Shown here: positions 1-7,691 of the stretch, one piece after another
Numbering within the stretch: position 1 is the first letter of the stretch
How the letters are laid out: the number at the start of each line of letters is the position of its first letter
Notes under the pieces: generated by a model
Databases searched by the model: none
What the model was told of the DNA's origin: nothing
Seen by the model: the letters and a program-made list of their open reading frames with translations, nothing else
Origin: Eimeria necatrix
Lineage: Eukaryota > Apicomplexa > Conoidasida > Eucoccidiorida > Eimeriidae
Length of the DNA: 12,500 nucleotides
Reading direction: 5' to 3'
Assembly: GCF_000499385.1 (NCBI RefSeq)
Contig: NW_013655295.1
Span: forward strand, 1 to 12,500
Program-made: the position numbers and the translations under genes

Positions 1-88
1 CCCTAGTTTGGGTTTAGGGTTTGGGGGTTGGGGGTTGGGGTTTGGGGTTTGGGGTTTGGGGTTTAGGGTTTGGGGTGTGGGGTTGGGG
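1..88 (+). repeat. Degenerate telomere-like G-rich repeat
   Basis: This stretch is a run of imperfect TTTAGGG and TTTGGGG units on the plus strand. It is G-tract rich enough to form G-quadruplexes. It ends directly before the splice acceptor at 98-99, so in the gene model it is the 3' end of an SF1 intron whose start lies outside the window. Confidence 0.85.
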
Positions 89-99
89 TGTACGTACAG

Positions 100-835
100 C
101 TCACGAGTGTCCGGACAATAGGGACTTGCAGCCTTTCAAGCGCCCGGAAGTGGTGAGGCTTTTTAAGTCCTTTTTGGTTATTTATTTTATTAATTTTGAA
201 TTATTTAATTGTTTAATTGTTTTATTTTATTTTATTTTATTTTATTTTGTTGCATTTATTTTATTCCATCAGTTCTAACAGCGCATGCGTTTCATCTTCC
301 AGGAGAAGCTTCAAGCATGCGCAGATGCTGCATATATATTTCCCTCCAGGGTTTAGGGTTTAGGGTTTAGGGTTTAGGGTTTAGGGTTTAGGGTTTGTAT
401 GTCTGCATCTGCATGCGCTTTGGGGCCATTTTTTAACGTATTTTGCATGCATTTTGCATGCGTTTTGCATGCACTTTGCATGCATTTTGCATGCGTTTTG
501 CATGCACTTTGCATGCGTTTTGCATGCACTTTGCATGCATTTTGCATGCACTCTGCATGCGTTTTGCATGCACTCTGCATGCGTTTTGCATGCGTTTTGC
601 ATGCGTTTTGCATGCATTTTGCATGCGTTTTGCTGCTGCAGCGCTGCGCCATTTGTGGGGACTTGGGCCACGTGACGATGGACTGCAAAATGCGGCGGGG
701 CGACGGAGCAGCAGCAGCAGCAGGAACAGCAGCAGCAGCAGCAGCAGCAGCAAGAGGGAGGCCCCCCCCTCCGCCGCCTATGGGGATGCGGCCGCCAATG
801 CGCAGCTGCGCAGACAGCTACAGAATTGACATGGT

Positions 836-886
<51 letters not shown>

Positions 887-1824
887 CAGTACTAGTGGTA
901 GTGGTGGTAGCAGCAGCTGCAGCAGTAGCAGCTGCAGCAGCTGTGACCGCAGCAGCAGCAGCAGCAGTAGTAGTAGTGGTAGTAGCAGCAGCAGCAGCAG
1001 CAGCAGCGGAAACAGCAGCAGCAGCAGCAGCAGCAGCAGCGGCGAGTTGCCTTCCATTTGTCTAAACTCTAATCTGTAGCTGCTGGTTGTGAAGTGTCAC
1101 GCATGCAAGATTTCGTTACTTAAGCAGCAATCGAGGCAAATGCATGCATGCAGTTTCTTTTTGAACATTTCCTTCTTTTGCTTCTTCAGGAATACCGCAG
1201 AATGATGGACGAACTAACAGGGGACAAGTCGGGTCTGGGGGCCCCCGACGGGCCCCGTACCCACCCCCAGGGGGGCCCCCCGGGGGCCCCCGGGGGCCCC
1301 GGGGGCCCCGGGGGGCCCCCCTACCCCGGCAGCCCCATGGGGGCCTCCCCCAGTTCCCAGGGCTATACCCCTCCCCCGGGGATGTCCCCTGGGGGCCCCC
1401 TGGGGCCCCCGGGGGGCCCCCTGGGGCCCCCAGGGGCCTCCCCGGGGGGCCCCCTGGGGCCCCATGGGGGCCCCCCGGGGCCGCAGCAGCACTCCCCCCC
1501 CATTGTGCTGGGGCCAGGCCGCATGGGGGGCCCCATGGGGAGGGGCCCCCACGGGATGCCCCCGGGGGGCCCCCGGGGCCCCTGGGGGCCCCCCGGGGGG
1601 CCCCCAGGGGGGCCCCCCGGGGGCCCCCCGGGGGGCCCCATGGGCATGGGAGATATGCCCTGGGGCGGAAACCCCATGAGGGGCCCCCCCATGGGGATGA
1701 TGCCTATGGGGCCCCTGCCGCCGGGTGAGTCCAAACCCTAAACCCTAAACCCTAAACCCTGAAAGTGTGGCAGACGGGGAGTAATTGAGAGGCAAAATCC
1801 ACAGTTTAAGCGCTACTTTTACAA

Positions 1825-1867
<43 letters not shown>

Positions 1868-1954
1868 CAGGGGGAATGCCGTGGCCTATGATGAACTTCC
1901 CGCCGCCGCAGCAGCACTATGGCGGAGACAGGGGGATGCCCATGATGGGTGAGG

Positions 1955-2007
<53 letters not shown>

Positions 2008-2123
2008 CTTTAGTTGCTTCTGCTGTTACCTTCGCTGCTGCTGCTGCTCTCATTCCTGTTGCTGCTGTTGCTTCTTCCAGTGTCGCATGTTCACCTCAGC
2101 GCCCTGACCGCAAACTCCTAAAC

Positions 2124-2174
<51 letters not shown>

Positions 2175-2514
2175 AGGCATGTGGGGGGCCCCCATGGGGC
2201 CCCCAATGCCCTATATGCCTCTACCGGGAGGCCAGTGGCCAGCAGTACCCCCTGGGGTACCTGGGAGCCCCCTGCCGGGGGGCCCTGGGGGCCCCCCAGG
2301 GGGGCCCCCCGGGGGGCCCCCGGGAGGCCCCGGGGGCGACTTCTCGGGGGGGCCCCCGGGGGGGCCCCCGGGGGGGCCCCCTGGGGGGGCCCCTGGGGGG
2401 GCCCCTGGGGGCCCCGTGCCCCCATCTGTACCCCCTCCTAGTGCCCCTTCTATGCCGCCGCCTCCAATGCCTTCGGGCAGCGGTGATGGGGATAATATGG
2501 AATGTGGAGATTAA
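100..2514 (+). CDS. SF1: Splicing factor 1 / branchpoint-binding protein, C-terminal part (5 exons, 5' partial)
   Basis: SF1/BBP binds the intron branchpoint in the early spliceosome, in the nucleus. Proposed exons are 100-152, 642-833, 1190-1724, 1871-1948 and 2177-2514. Every junction is GT..AG (donors GTGAGG, GTGAGC, GTGAGT, GTGAGG) and phases match (0, 0, 1, 1), giving 397 residues before TAA at 2512-2514. The first exon reads HECPDNRDLQPFKRPEV, resembling the DNR-L-P stretch that follows the KH/QUA2 region in SF1. The next exon carries a CX2CX4HX4C zinc knuckle (CAICGDLGHVTMDC), then a poly-Ala/Pro insertion. Splicing then gives DM-EYRRMMDEL, matching the short conserved helix after the SF1 knuckle (compare DKEYLSLMAEL in human SF1, from memory). 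The rest is a Pro/Gly/Met-rich tail, as in the proline-rich SF1 C-terminus. The KH domain lies upstream of the window. The exon at 100 begins with the last two bases of a codon, so the visible part is 5' partial. Family call is firm; exact junctions need transcript data. Confidence 0.8.
348..396 (+). repeat. Telomere-like array (AGGGTTT)x7
   Basis: There are seven exact heptamers of the plant/apicomplexan-type telomere repeat, G-rich strand on plus, inside an SF1 intron. It is interstitial and short, so it is not a chromosome end. Confidence 0.95.
440..626. repeat. 11-bp tandem array, 17 units, each with TGCATGC
   Basis: The unit is R-Y-T-Y-T followed by GCATGC, with no length change over 17 copies. 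Variation is confined to the A/G and C/T positions before the core. GCATGC is self-complementary and is a known binding core of some ApiAP2 factors. The array ends 15 bases before the SF1 3' splice site. Confidence 0.95.
645..686 (+). other. CCHC zinc knuckle of SF1
   Basis: Cys, Cys, His and Cys codons start at 645, 654, 669 and 684, giving C-x2-C-x4-H-x4-C. In SF1/BBP this knuckle adds RNA affinity next to the KH domain. All four zinc ligands are present. Confidence 0.85.
834..1189 (+). other. SF1 intron with CAG tract
   Basis: The donor GTGAGC begins at 834 and the acceptor CTTCTTTTGCTTCTTCAG ends at 1189, with a good pyrimidine tract; phase 0. Most of 835-1050 is AGC/AGT repeat, open in the SF1 frame as poly-Ser until a stop at 1077-1079. 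Two overlapping GCATGC sites lie at 1142-1151. Splicing it out joins ATG to GAATAC and restores the SF1-like DMEYRRMMDEL stretch, which is the main reason for calling it an intron. Confidence 0.75.
1238..1720 (+). repeat. GGGGGCCCC-type low-complexity coding repeat
   Basis: Imperfect repeats of G-runs and C-runs, mostly in 9-base steps, encode the Gly-Gly-Pro / Gly-Pro-Pro tail of SF1. The same sequence style recurs in non-coding DNA at 9816-9887 and 11049-11357. Confidence 0.85.
1725..1870 (+). other. SF1 intron with (AAACCCT)4 and (CTG)13
   Basis: The donor GTGAGT begins at 1725 and the acceptor TGCTGTTCAG ends at 1870; phase 1. Four exact AAACCCT units (1733-1760) start eight bases after the exon end, C-rich strand on plus. 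Thirteen CTG units (1827-1865) lead straight into the acceptor and serve in place of a pyrimidine tract. Confidence 0.8.
1949..2176 (+). other. SF1 intron framed by CTG tracts
   Basis: The donor GTGAGG begins at 1949 and the acceptor CTGCAG ends at 2176; phase 1. (CTG)15 lies at 1957-2001, just inside the donor, and (CTG)16 at 2126-2173 abuts the acceptor. An internal CTTCTTCCAG near 2080 could be an alternative acceptor, but no matching in-frame exon was found. Confidence 0.8.
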
Positions 2515-2564
2515 TTTATAAATTGTTCTTTTGACTCTTTTGTTTCTTGTTTGTCGCTGCTCTT

Positions 2565-2605
<41 letters not shown>

Positions 2606-2893
2606 GGCGATGCAGCAGCAGCGGCCCGGCCCGAGTCCTGTGCGTAACTACTGCCAGCCGTTTTCTAATGCAGAAGCAGCAGCAGAAAGAGCTGCAGCAG
2701 CAGCAATAGGTGCAGCAGTAGCAGCAGCAGCAGCTGCAGCAGCAGCAGCAACAATAGCAGGAACAGTAGCGAAAGCAAAAGCTGCAGCAGCTGCAGCTCT
2801 TGCAGCAGCAATGGCAGGAGCAGCAGCACGAGCTGTAGGAATACAAAGAGCAGTACACATGCAGCAGCAATAGCTGCAGCAGCAACGGCACCA

Positions 2894-2936
<43 letters not shown>

Positions 2937-3015
2937 GAGCTTTAGGGCCGCGAGTGGAGCATTTGCTGCAAACTGTATTTTTAAAAATCTTTTTTTTGAA
3001 TTAAAATGAAATAAA
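2515..3015 (+). other. Probable SF1 3' UTR with CTG and CAG tracts
   Basis: This stretch after the SF1 stop holds (CTG)12 at 2568-2603, interrupted CAG/GCA repeats from about 2680 to 2880 and (CAG)12 at 2898-2933. AATAAA at 3010-3015 is a possible polyadenylation signal. Open frames here are poly-Ala or poly-Leu products of the repeats and show no recognisable protein. The transcript end is an inference. Confidence 0.4.
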
Positions 3016-3071
3016 GTTTGGGGCACTTCGGCGGGAGCTTTTGCTTCCTGGCTTTCCGCTATTTGTGCCAG

Positions 3072-3135
3072 TTGTGGCATTTAAATTAAATTAAATTAAC
3101 ATTTTGTGGCATTTAAATTAAATTAAATTGACATT
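3072..3135. repeat. 32-bp tandem duplication
   Basis: Two adjacent copies of a 32-base AT-rich unit starting TTGTGGCATTTAAATTAAAT (3072-3103 and 3104-3135) differ at one base. Confidence 0.9.
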
Positions 3136-3450
3136 TTCAAAGACAAAACAATTAAAATTAATTTCGCTAACTTTTGAACACTTTAAAAGTGCAAAAGAAC
3201 TCTAAATGGGATACTTTTGAGGGAAGTTGCTGCAGATTTCATTCCGGATTAATGGCCGAAGTGGAAAGTTGATTTTTTTTCGGATTTTTTGGAGTTTTGT
3301 TTCCGTTTTTGCTCCAATTACCTCTTTGGAGTTATATTTTTGATATTCTTTTTATTATTTGTATTTAAATTTCCTTTTTCGCTTTTAAATTCTCATTTTT
3401 CCGCTTTTTCGGCTGCGACTTCGCCAAGTGCCACTGCGGCGTTTCCTGCA

Positions 3451-3462
3451 GTGTACGTACAC
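3451..3462. repeat. GTGTACGTACAC palindrome
   Basis: Perfect 12-base palindrome of the dispersed TGTACGTACA family, between a preceding TGCA and a following CGCAG. Function unknown. Confidence 0.85.
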
Positions 3463-3699
3463 CGCAGCTTCGGGGGCCCCTCAGTTCGTTTTCTTTCGTT
3501 TTAGCGCAAAAAGTTTTAATTTTTTGTCTTTTTTGAGAATTAATTATCTTTATTTGCATTTTTATTTGTTTTGGGGGCCTTTGGTGGTTCTTTTTTCGTC
3601 CATTTTCGCCAAATTCCTCGAATTCGGGTTTTGCAGCTTTTCGAGTTTTGCAAAAAGAGTCTTTCTGGTGCCGATACAGCTCCCCATTTGTATTCTCTC

Positions 3700-3700
<1 letters not shown>

Positions 3701-3740
<40 letters not shown>
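3701..3740. repeat. (TTTA)n tetranucleotide tract
   Basis: About ten units of a TTTA-type tetranucleotide repeat, nearly perfect. Confidence 0.9.
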
Positions 3741-3824
3741 TTTATAATTTAGTTTTTTAGAACCAGCTTGCTGTTTTTGTGAAGGAGTTGAAAGGGGAGA
3801 GTGGAGGAAAAAGATTAAGTTCGG

Positions 3825-3836
3825 GTGTACAGACAC
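3825..3836. repeat. Variant palindrome GTGTACAGACAC
   Basis: Variant of the family in which the right half reads AGACAC. It keeps the GTGTAC half-site and an ACAC end. Confidence 0.6.
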
Positions 3837-3976
3837 TCGAGGGGTAGCTGCGGGGGCTGCGTTTGTCGGAAATCCAAATAATTAAAGTTAAAAGGAAAAG
3901 AGTTTTCATTTTTAATAATTTGAAATAACTCGAGGCTCTTTTGCTTCCGCCTGCAGCTCTCGGCGCCGAGCTGAGC

Positions 3977-3986
3977 TGTACGTACA
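3977..3986. repeat. TGTACGTACA palindrome
   Basis: Ten-base core palindrome followed by CCGCAG, like the copy at 3451. Confidence 0.8.
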
Positions 3987-4010
3987 CCGCAGCGCCACCG
4001 CCCCACCGCC

Positions 4011-4011
<1 letters not shown>

Positions 4012-4059
<48 letters not shown>
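4012..4059. repeat. (CAG)16 tract
   Basis: Sixteen uninterrupted CAG units on plus, in intergenic DNA beyond the 3' end of the minus-strand gene. Confidence 0.95.
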
Positions 4060-4062
<3 letters not shown>

Positions 4063-4146
4063 GCCTTCTCAGCTGTTCCCTTTCAAAAAGCGCGGGAGTT
4101 CTGCAGCAAGGAGGCGGCCTGGAGGGGATAAATAAAGAGGAAGACT

Positions 4147-4199
4147 GCATGCAAAAGTGCATGCACTTACGCATGCAGTTGCGCATGCAACCTGCATGC
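4147..4199. repeat. Cluster of five evenly spaced GCATGC sites
   Basis: GCATGC hexamers start at 4147, 4159, 4171, 4183 and 4194, so the spacing is 12, 12, 12 and 11 bases. The bases between them differ, unlike in the 440-626 array. The cluster lies about 60 bases beyond the stop of the minus-strand gene. Confidence 0.9.
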
Positions 4200-4257
4200 A
4201 CAAACACTCCTCCGCCGCCGCCGCCGCAGCAGCAGCAGCAGCAGGAGGCCCTTGCCC

Positions 4258-4300
4258 TCAGCGCGGCTTGCCGCCCGCAGCAGCCCCGCCCCCACCCCCC

Positions 4301-4332
<32 letters not shown>

Positions 4333-4622
4333 AGCAGCAGCGAGGCGGCGCTGGTCCTTGAGGGCCTGCAGCTGCTGCTGCAGCGCGAGGGCTATCTTGT
4401 GGGCGTGGACTGCAGCAGCAAAGAACTGGCCTGCTGTCTGCAGGCTGCGGTGGAGTCTGCTGTAAGTGCGGGTCACCAGCAGCGGGAAAACAGCAGATCC
4501 TGCTGCAGCAGCAGCTAAGTCAGCGAAGTACTGCAGCAGATACTCCAGGGAGTCCAGGGCGTAGCGGGAGAGCCGCGAGAACGGCAGCAGCACCTTCGCG
4601 GGCGAGGCCCCCAGCAGCAGCA

Positions 4623-4666
<44 letters not shown>

Positions 4667-5224
4667 AGCGGGAGCGAGAGCTCGTGCTGCTGCTGCAGCG
4701 GGAAGTGCGCCTGCTGCGCGGGGAACTGCTGCTGCTGCAGCAGCAGCTGCTGCTGCTGCTGCAGCTGGAGGTGCTGCTGCGTGAGCGCGCTGCAGAGGAA
4801 CTTGCTGCTGTCGCGGACCAGCCGCAGCAGCAGCAGCAAACGGCCCCGCAGCACACTCTGGACTCCCAAGACATGGAGAGTCTTTGTCTTTCTTGCTTCG
4901 ACATCAAAAGCTTCTGAAGACTTAGCAGCAACAAGAGGGACTGCGGAGAGGTAGAGGAGCCTTTTGCTGCAGGCGTCCACGTCGAGAGCAGCAGCAACGG
5001 TGTCCCGCGTGAACTGCTGCAGCTGCTGCTGCTGCTGCTGCTGCTGCGCAAACAGCTGCCCCGCCCAGTCCAGGGCTGTCAAGTAACTCCGCAGCAACTC
5101 TTGCAAATGAAAAGACTCCAGCAAGTTTGCTGCTGCTTCCACATGCCAGTGCTCCAGCACATCTTGCACTTTGCTGCTGCGGAAGTGCGGCAGCCCGAGC
5201 GAGTGCCACACCACTTTGGCCGGG

Positions 5225-5259
<35 letters not shown>

Positions 5260-5362
5260 GCTGCTGCTGCTGCTGCGGCCCCGCGGGCCCGGCCCGGGGC
5301 CCGCCGCTGCGCCGCCCGCTGCTTCGGCTGCTAGGCCCTTACCCTCCACGCGCGAAACACGA

Positions 5363-5427
<65 letters not shown>

Positions 5428-5950
5428 TCCAGGCCCGCTGCTCTGCAGCGAACCAACGCCAGCAGCTGTTGCTGCTGCGGCGCCGCCCGCTGCTGACGGG
5501 GGGGCCCCCTTAGGGGGCCCCCGCCGGAATATGTCTGCAGCAAGCAGCAGCAAAAGTAAATGCCATTTACTTTATTATTTTATTTATTTTATTTATTTTA
5601 TTTATTTATTTTATTTATTTTATTTATTTTATTATTTTATTTTATTTATTTTATTATTTATTTTATTTATTTTGTTTTTAAATGCAGGCATGCGCAGTCC
5701 TCCTCAGGTGTACGCACACCAAGCACCCGCAGCAGCAAAACGCAGCAGCAAACTGCAGCAGCAAACTGCAGCAGCAAACTGCAGCAGCAAACTGCAGCAG
5801 CAAACTGCAGCAGCAAAAGAGAGCAGCAAAAGAGAGCAGCAAACTGCAGCAGCAAAAGAGAGCAGCAAACTGCAGCAGCACATGAGAGTAGCAAACTGCA
5901 GCAGCAGAAGAGAGCAGCAAACTGCAGCAGCAAACAATGCAACATAAGTA

Positions 5951-5990
<40 letters not shown>

Positions 5991-6146
5991 CATTATTTTA
6001 TTTATTTTTATTTTTATTTATTTTTATTATTTTTATTTATTTTTATTATGTTTATTTACCTCTAATGCTGCGTCCTAGTCGCCTGAGCAAACCCGGATGT
6101 GCCGGGGGAGGCGGCGGCGGAGCTGCAGCAGCAGCAGCAGCGCCGC

Positions 6147-6188
<42 letters not shown>

Positions 6189-6315
6189 CAGCAGGAAGGC
6201 GAGGCTCTTCAAACGCAGGGGAAAAGACAATTAAGAAAGCTGCGTAAATCAGCAGCAGCCTGCAGCAGCCTCGCCGTCTGGTGGGGCGCGCAGCGCCCAA
6301 ACGCGAAGCAAACAT
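4258..6315 (-). CDS. Unrecognised protein with Ala/Gln/Ser tracts (2-exon model)
   Basis: I do not recognise the family. The 3' exon (5534-4258) is open on minus to a TGA at 4258-4260. It has no in-frame ATG and opens after an acceptor-like TTTTGCTGCTGCTTGCTGCAG, so a 5' exon is needed. The best candidate starts at ATG 6315 and ends at 6060 before GTAAAT; both sides are phase 1, giving about 510 residues with the junction reading GRSIR-DIFRRG. Residues 1-33 are Arg-rich with no acidic residue, then a hydrophobic run (LLLIYAAFLIVF, about 20-31), consistent with a mitochondrial presequence or signal anchor. Long Ala and Ser runs fill to about residue 188. From DPAKVVWHSLGLPHF on come about 300 residues of ordinary, mostly helical sequence, interrupted by Gln tracts encoded near 5030 and 4620-4760. 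The end is Ser/Gly/Ala-rich. The helical part resembles a scaffold or tethering protein only in general character. The 3' exon is fairly sure; the first exon is not. Confidence 0.5.
4624..4665 (-). repeat. (CAG)14 on minus, coding Gln tract
   Basis: Fourteen CTG on plus read as CAG on minus and give a 14-Gln run in the minus-strand protein. It is followed on the low side by CAG on plus, making a CAG/CTG inverted junction at about 4611-4626. Confidence 0.9.
5364..5411 (-). repeat. (CTG)16 on plus, coding Ala tract on minus
   Basis: Sixteen units are read in the GCA frame on minus and give a poly-Ala run near the start of the long exon. The same triplet is read as Gln and as Ser elsewhere in the same protein. 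Confidence 0.9.
5571..5675. repeat. TTTA/TTTTA simple repeat
   Basis: About 105 bases of TTTAT and TTTTAT units, imperfect in phase. Confidence 0.9.
5707..5720. repeat. Palindrome variant GGTGTACGCACACC
   Basis: One base from the GGTGTACGTACACC form (C for T in the centre). It lies in the proposed intron of the minus-strand gene. Confidence 0.7.
5733..5938. repeat. 13-bp tandem array, about 15 units
   Basis: The period is 13 bases with two main forms: AAACTGCAGCAGC and AAAAGAGAGCAGC. On minus the first form reads GCTGCTGCAGTTT, so each copy carries a CTGCAG acceptor-like site. Because 13 is not a multiple of three, all frames stay open, which explains the overlapping Lys/Ala/Gln/Ser open frames. 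Confidence 0.9.
5954..5990. repeat. (TTA)n tract
   Basis: About twelve TTA units on plus, followed by TTTTTATTTA-type sequence to 6057. Confidence 0.95.
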
Positions 6316-6316
6316 C

Positions 6317-6317
<1 letters not shown>

Positions 6318-6353
<36 letters not shown>
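6318..6353. repeat. (CTG)12 tract
   Basis: Twelve CTG units start three bases upstream (on minus) of the proposed ATG at 6315, followed by a further CTG-like run to about 6373. On minus this would be a CAG-rich 5' leader. Confidence 0.9.
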
Positions 6354-6354
<1 letters not shown>

Positions 6355-6373
6355 GCTGCTGCTGCTGCTGCTG

Positions 6374-6502
6374 CGAGACTAACAAAAAAAGCAACTAGAA
6401 AAGAACACCAAGCGGCCAAGACTAAGGGCTGTTCATACTTGAGTGCCTCGAGCAAGAAATGAAAGCAAACTAAGACCTGAAAATTCATCCATAGCCAAAC
6501 AA

Positions 6503-6542
<40 letters not shown>

Positions 6543-6688
6543 AGCTGCTGCTGCTGCTGCTAGTGCTGCTGCTAGTGCCGCGAGTTCTACTGCTCTCCCT
6601 GCGGCTGCGGCTGCGGCTGCGGTGCTGCTGGTGGCGCTGCAGCGAACGGTGTTGCTGCTGCCCCTGCTGCTGCAGCCGCTGCTGCAGC

Positions 6689-6720
<32 letters not shown>

Positions 6721-6954
6721 GACGCGTCTGCCCCGCAGCGTCGCTCCTTCGCAGGTCGCGGCAGCAGCTGCTGCTGCCGCTGTCGCTTTAGCTGCCTTTG
6801 CTGCGGCCGTTTCTGCTGCTGCTGCTGCTGCTGCTGGTGCTGCTGCCGGGTTCGACGCAGCGCCCTTAAGGGCGTTCCCGCAGCTGAGCAGCAGAAGGCC
6901 GGCCAGGGCTGGAGGGGCTGAGGCTGCAGCGGAGAACGCGGACGGAAGAAGAGC

Positions 6955-6991
<37 letters not shown>

Positions 6992-7232
6992 GCTGCTGCT
7001 GCTGCTGCGCGGGCGCTCGCGCGTCGCCGCCCGGAAAGCTGCGGAAGATCAGCCGATCTGAGGCGGCTTGAGGACGAAAATGGAAATCATTTAAAGACAA
7101 AAGAAAAGAAAAAGAATTGCGCGGAGTCCTGCGGCGAAAGCGGAGGCGCAGGCCGGGGAAAGCCGCCTGCGCATGTGGCTGCCTCGCGAAGACGCAAACC
7201 AGCAAAGCCGCCCCTTCATTCCAGAAAATAAA
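6374..7232. other. CTG-rich low-complexity region, no sure gene
   Basis: CTG tracts lie at 6506-6541 (12 units) and 6957-6989 (11 units), with many shorter ones between. Both strands are open over long stretches: minus from 7205 to 6249 (Gln, Ser and Ala tracts) and plus from about 6443 to 7231. Neither begins with an ATG in its track frame or shows a recognisable domain. By the pattern of the two better genes here, CAG on the sense strand, minus is the likelier coding strand, possibly upstream exons of the minus-strand gene or a neighbour. AATAAA occurs on plus at about 7227. Confidence 0.4.
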
Positions 7233-7364
7233 GAGATTTTGCCGTTTAATTTAACATTTAAAGCTTTTTAAAACTCCAAAATAAAGAAAATGCGCAGCAG
7301 ATTTCCCCAACTCGCCGGCTGCCGCCGGAAAGCGCTGCAGTGACACCCCGTGCATCGGGGCTGC

Positions 7365-7382
7365 GCGGTGTACGTACACCGC
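7365..7382. repeat. 18-base palindrome GCGGTGTACGTACACCGC
   Basis: Perfect palindrome of the TGTACGTACA family with arms extended by GCG/CGC. Confidence 0.9.
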
Positions 7383-7453
7383 AACTATTCAACTTGCAAT
7401 TTCCTTTTTTTTTTCCTTTTTTTATTTTCTTTCGCTTTCCACTTCCCCGCGCC

Positions 7454-7469
7454 GGGTGTACGTACACCC
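7454..7469. repeat. 16-base palindrome GGGTGTACGTACACCC
   Basis: Perfect palindrome of the family, 87 bases from the copy at 7367. Confidence 0.9.
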
Positions 7470-7540
7470 CAGCCCCTCGCTCCCCACCTCCCGCCTGCTT
7501 CGATTCCTTTCCGCAGCCAAAGCTGCTCCACTGCGCCTTC

Positions 7541-7596
7541 AAACCCTAAACCCTAAACCCTAAACCCTAAACCCTAAACCCTAAACCCTAAACCCT
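7541..7596. repeat. Telomere-like array (AAACCCT)x8
   Basis: Eight exact heptamers, C-rich strand on plus. Orientation is opposite to the 348-396 array. Confidence 0.95.
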
Positions 7597-7691
7597 AGAG
7601 GTGGTCTCGCGGCCTGCGAACCCATAACGCTTTGAAAACAACCACCAGCCTGCGGCAGCAGCACCTGCTGCTGCTGCTGCTGCTGCTGCAG

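Larger units (their letters stand above)
153..641 (+). other. SF1 intron with telomere-like and GCATGC arrays
   Basis: The donor is GTGAGG at 153 and the acceptor is TGCTGCTGCAG ending at 641; phase 0 on both sides. It contains T/A-rich sequence (180-265), seven exact AGGGTTT units (348-396) and seventeen 11-bp GCATGC units (440-626). The reading frame happens to stay open from 399 into the next exon, which is a consequence of the repeat and not evidence of coding. Confidence 0.7.
3136..4010. other. AT-rich intergenic stretch
   Basis: It lies between two convergent genes. It contains three palindromes of the TGTACGTACA family and a 40-base ATTT/TTAT repeat at 3701-3740. On the minus strand that repeat offers overlapping AATAAA hexamers that could end the neighbouring minus-strand transcript. 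No protein-like open frame is visible. Confidence 0.6.
5535..6059 (-). other. Proposed intron of the minus-strand gene
   Basis: The donor GTAAAT (from 6059 downward) and the acceptor ending at 5535 flank 525 bases of simple repeat: TTA (5954-5990), a 13-bp array (5733-5938) and TTTA (5571-5675). It also contains the palindrome variant at 5707-5720. Phase 1 matches on both sides. Several other acceptor-like sites exist inside the 13-bp array, so the junction is provisional. Confidence 0.4.

Noticed and set aside
1..396. True chromosome end
   Set aside because: The telomere-like tracts are short, broken, inside a gene and present in both orientations across the window.
440..626. CRISPR array
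   Set aside because: The 11-base unit has no spacers and the context is eukaryotic.
399..641. Coding sequence through the GCATGC array, joined to the zinc knuckle exon
   Set aside because: The frame is open only because the 11-base repeat lacks stops; the acceptor at 641 and the SF1 match fit an intron better.
2547..2873. Poly-Leu/poly-Ala protein on plus
   Set aside because: It is composed of triplet repeat and interrupted GCA units with no recognisable domain.
6249..7205. 318-codon minus-strand protein as a gene on its own
   Set aside because: It starts with TTG, triplet repeats keep it open, and no domain is seen; it may still contain an exon.
6443..7231. 262-codon plus-strand protein
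   Set aside because: It starts with GTG in a eukaryotic context, is mostly Leu and Ala runs, and sense CTG is the opposite of the coding pattern in the two better genes.
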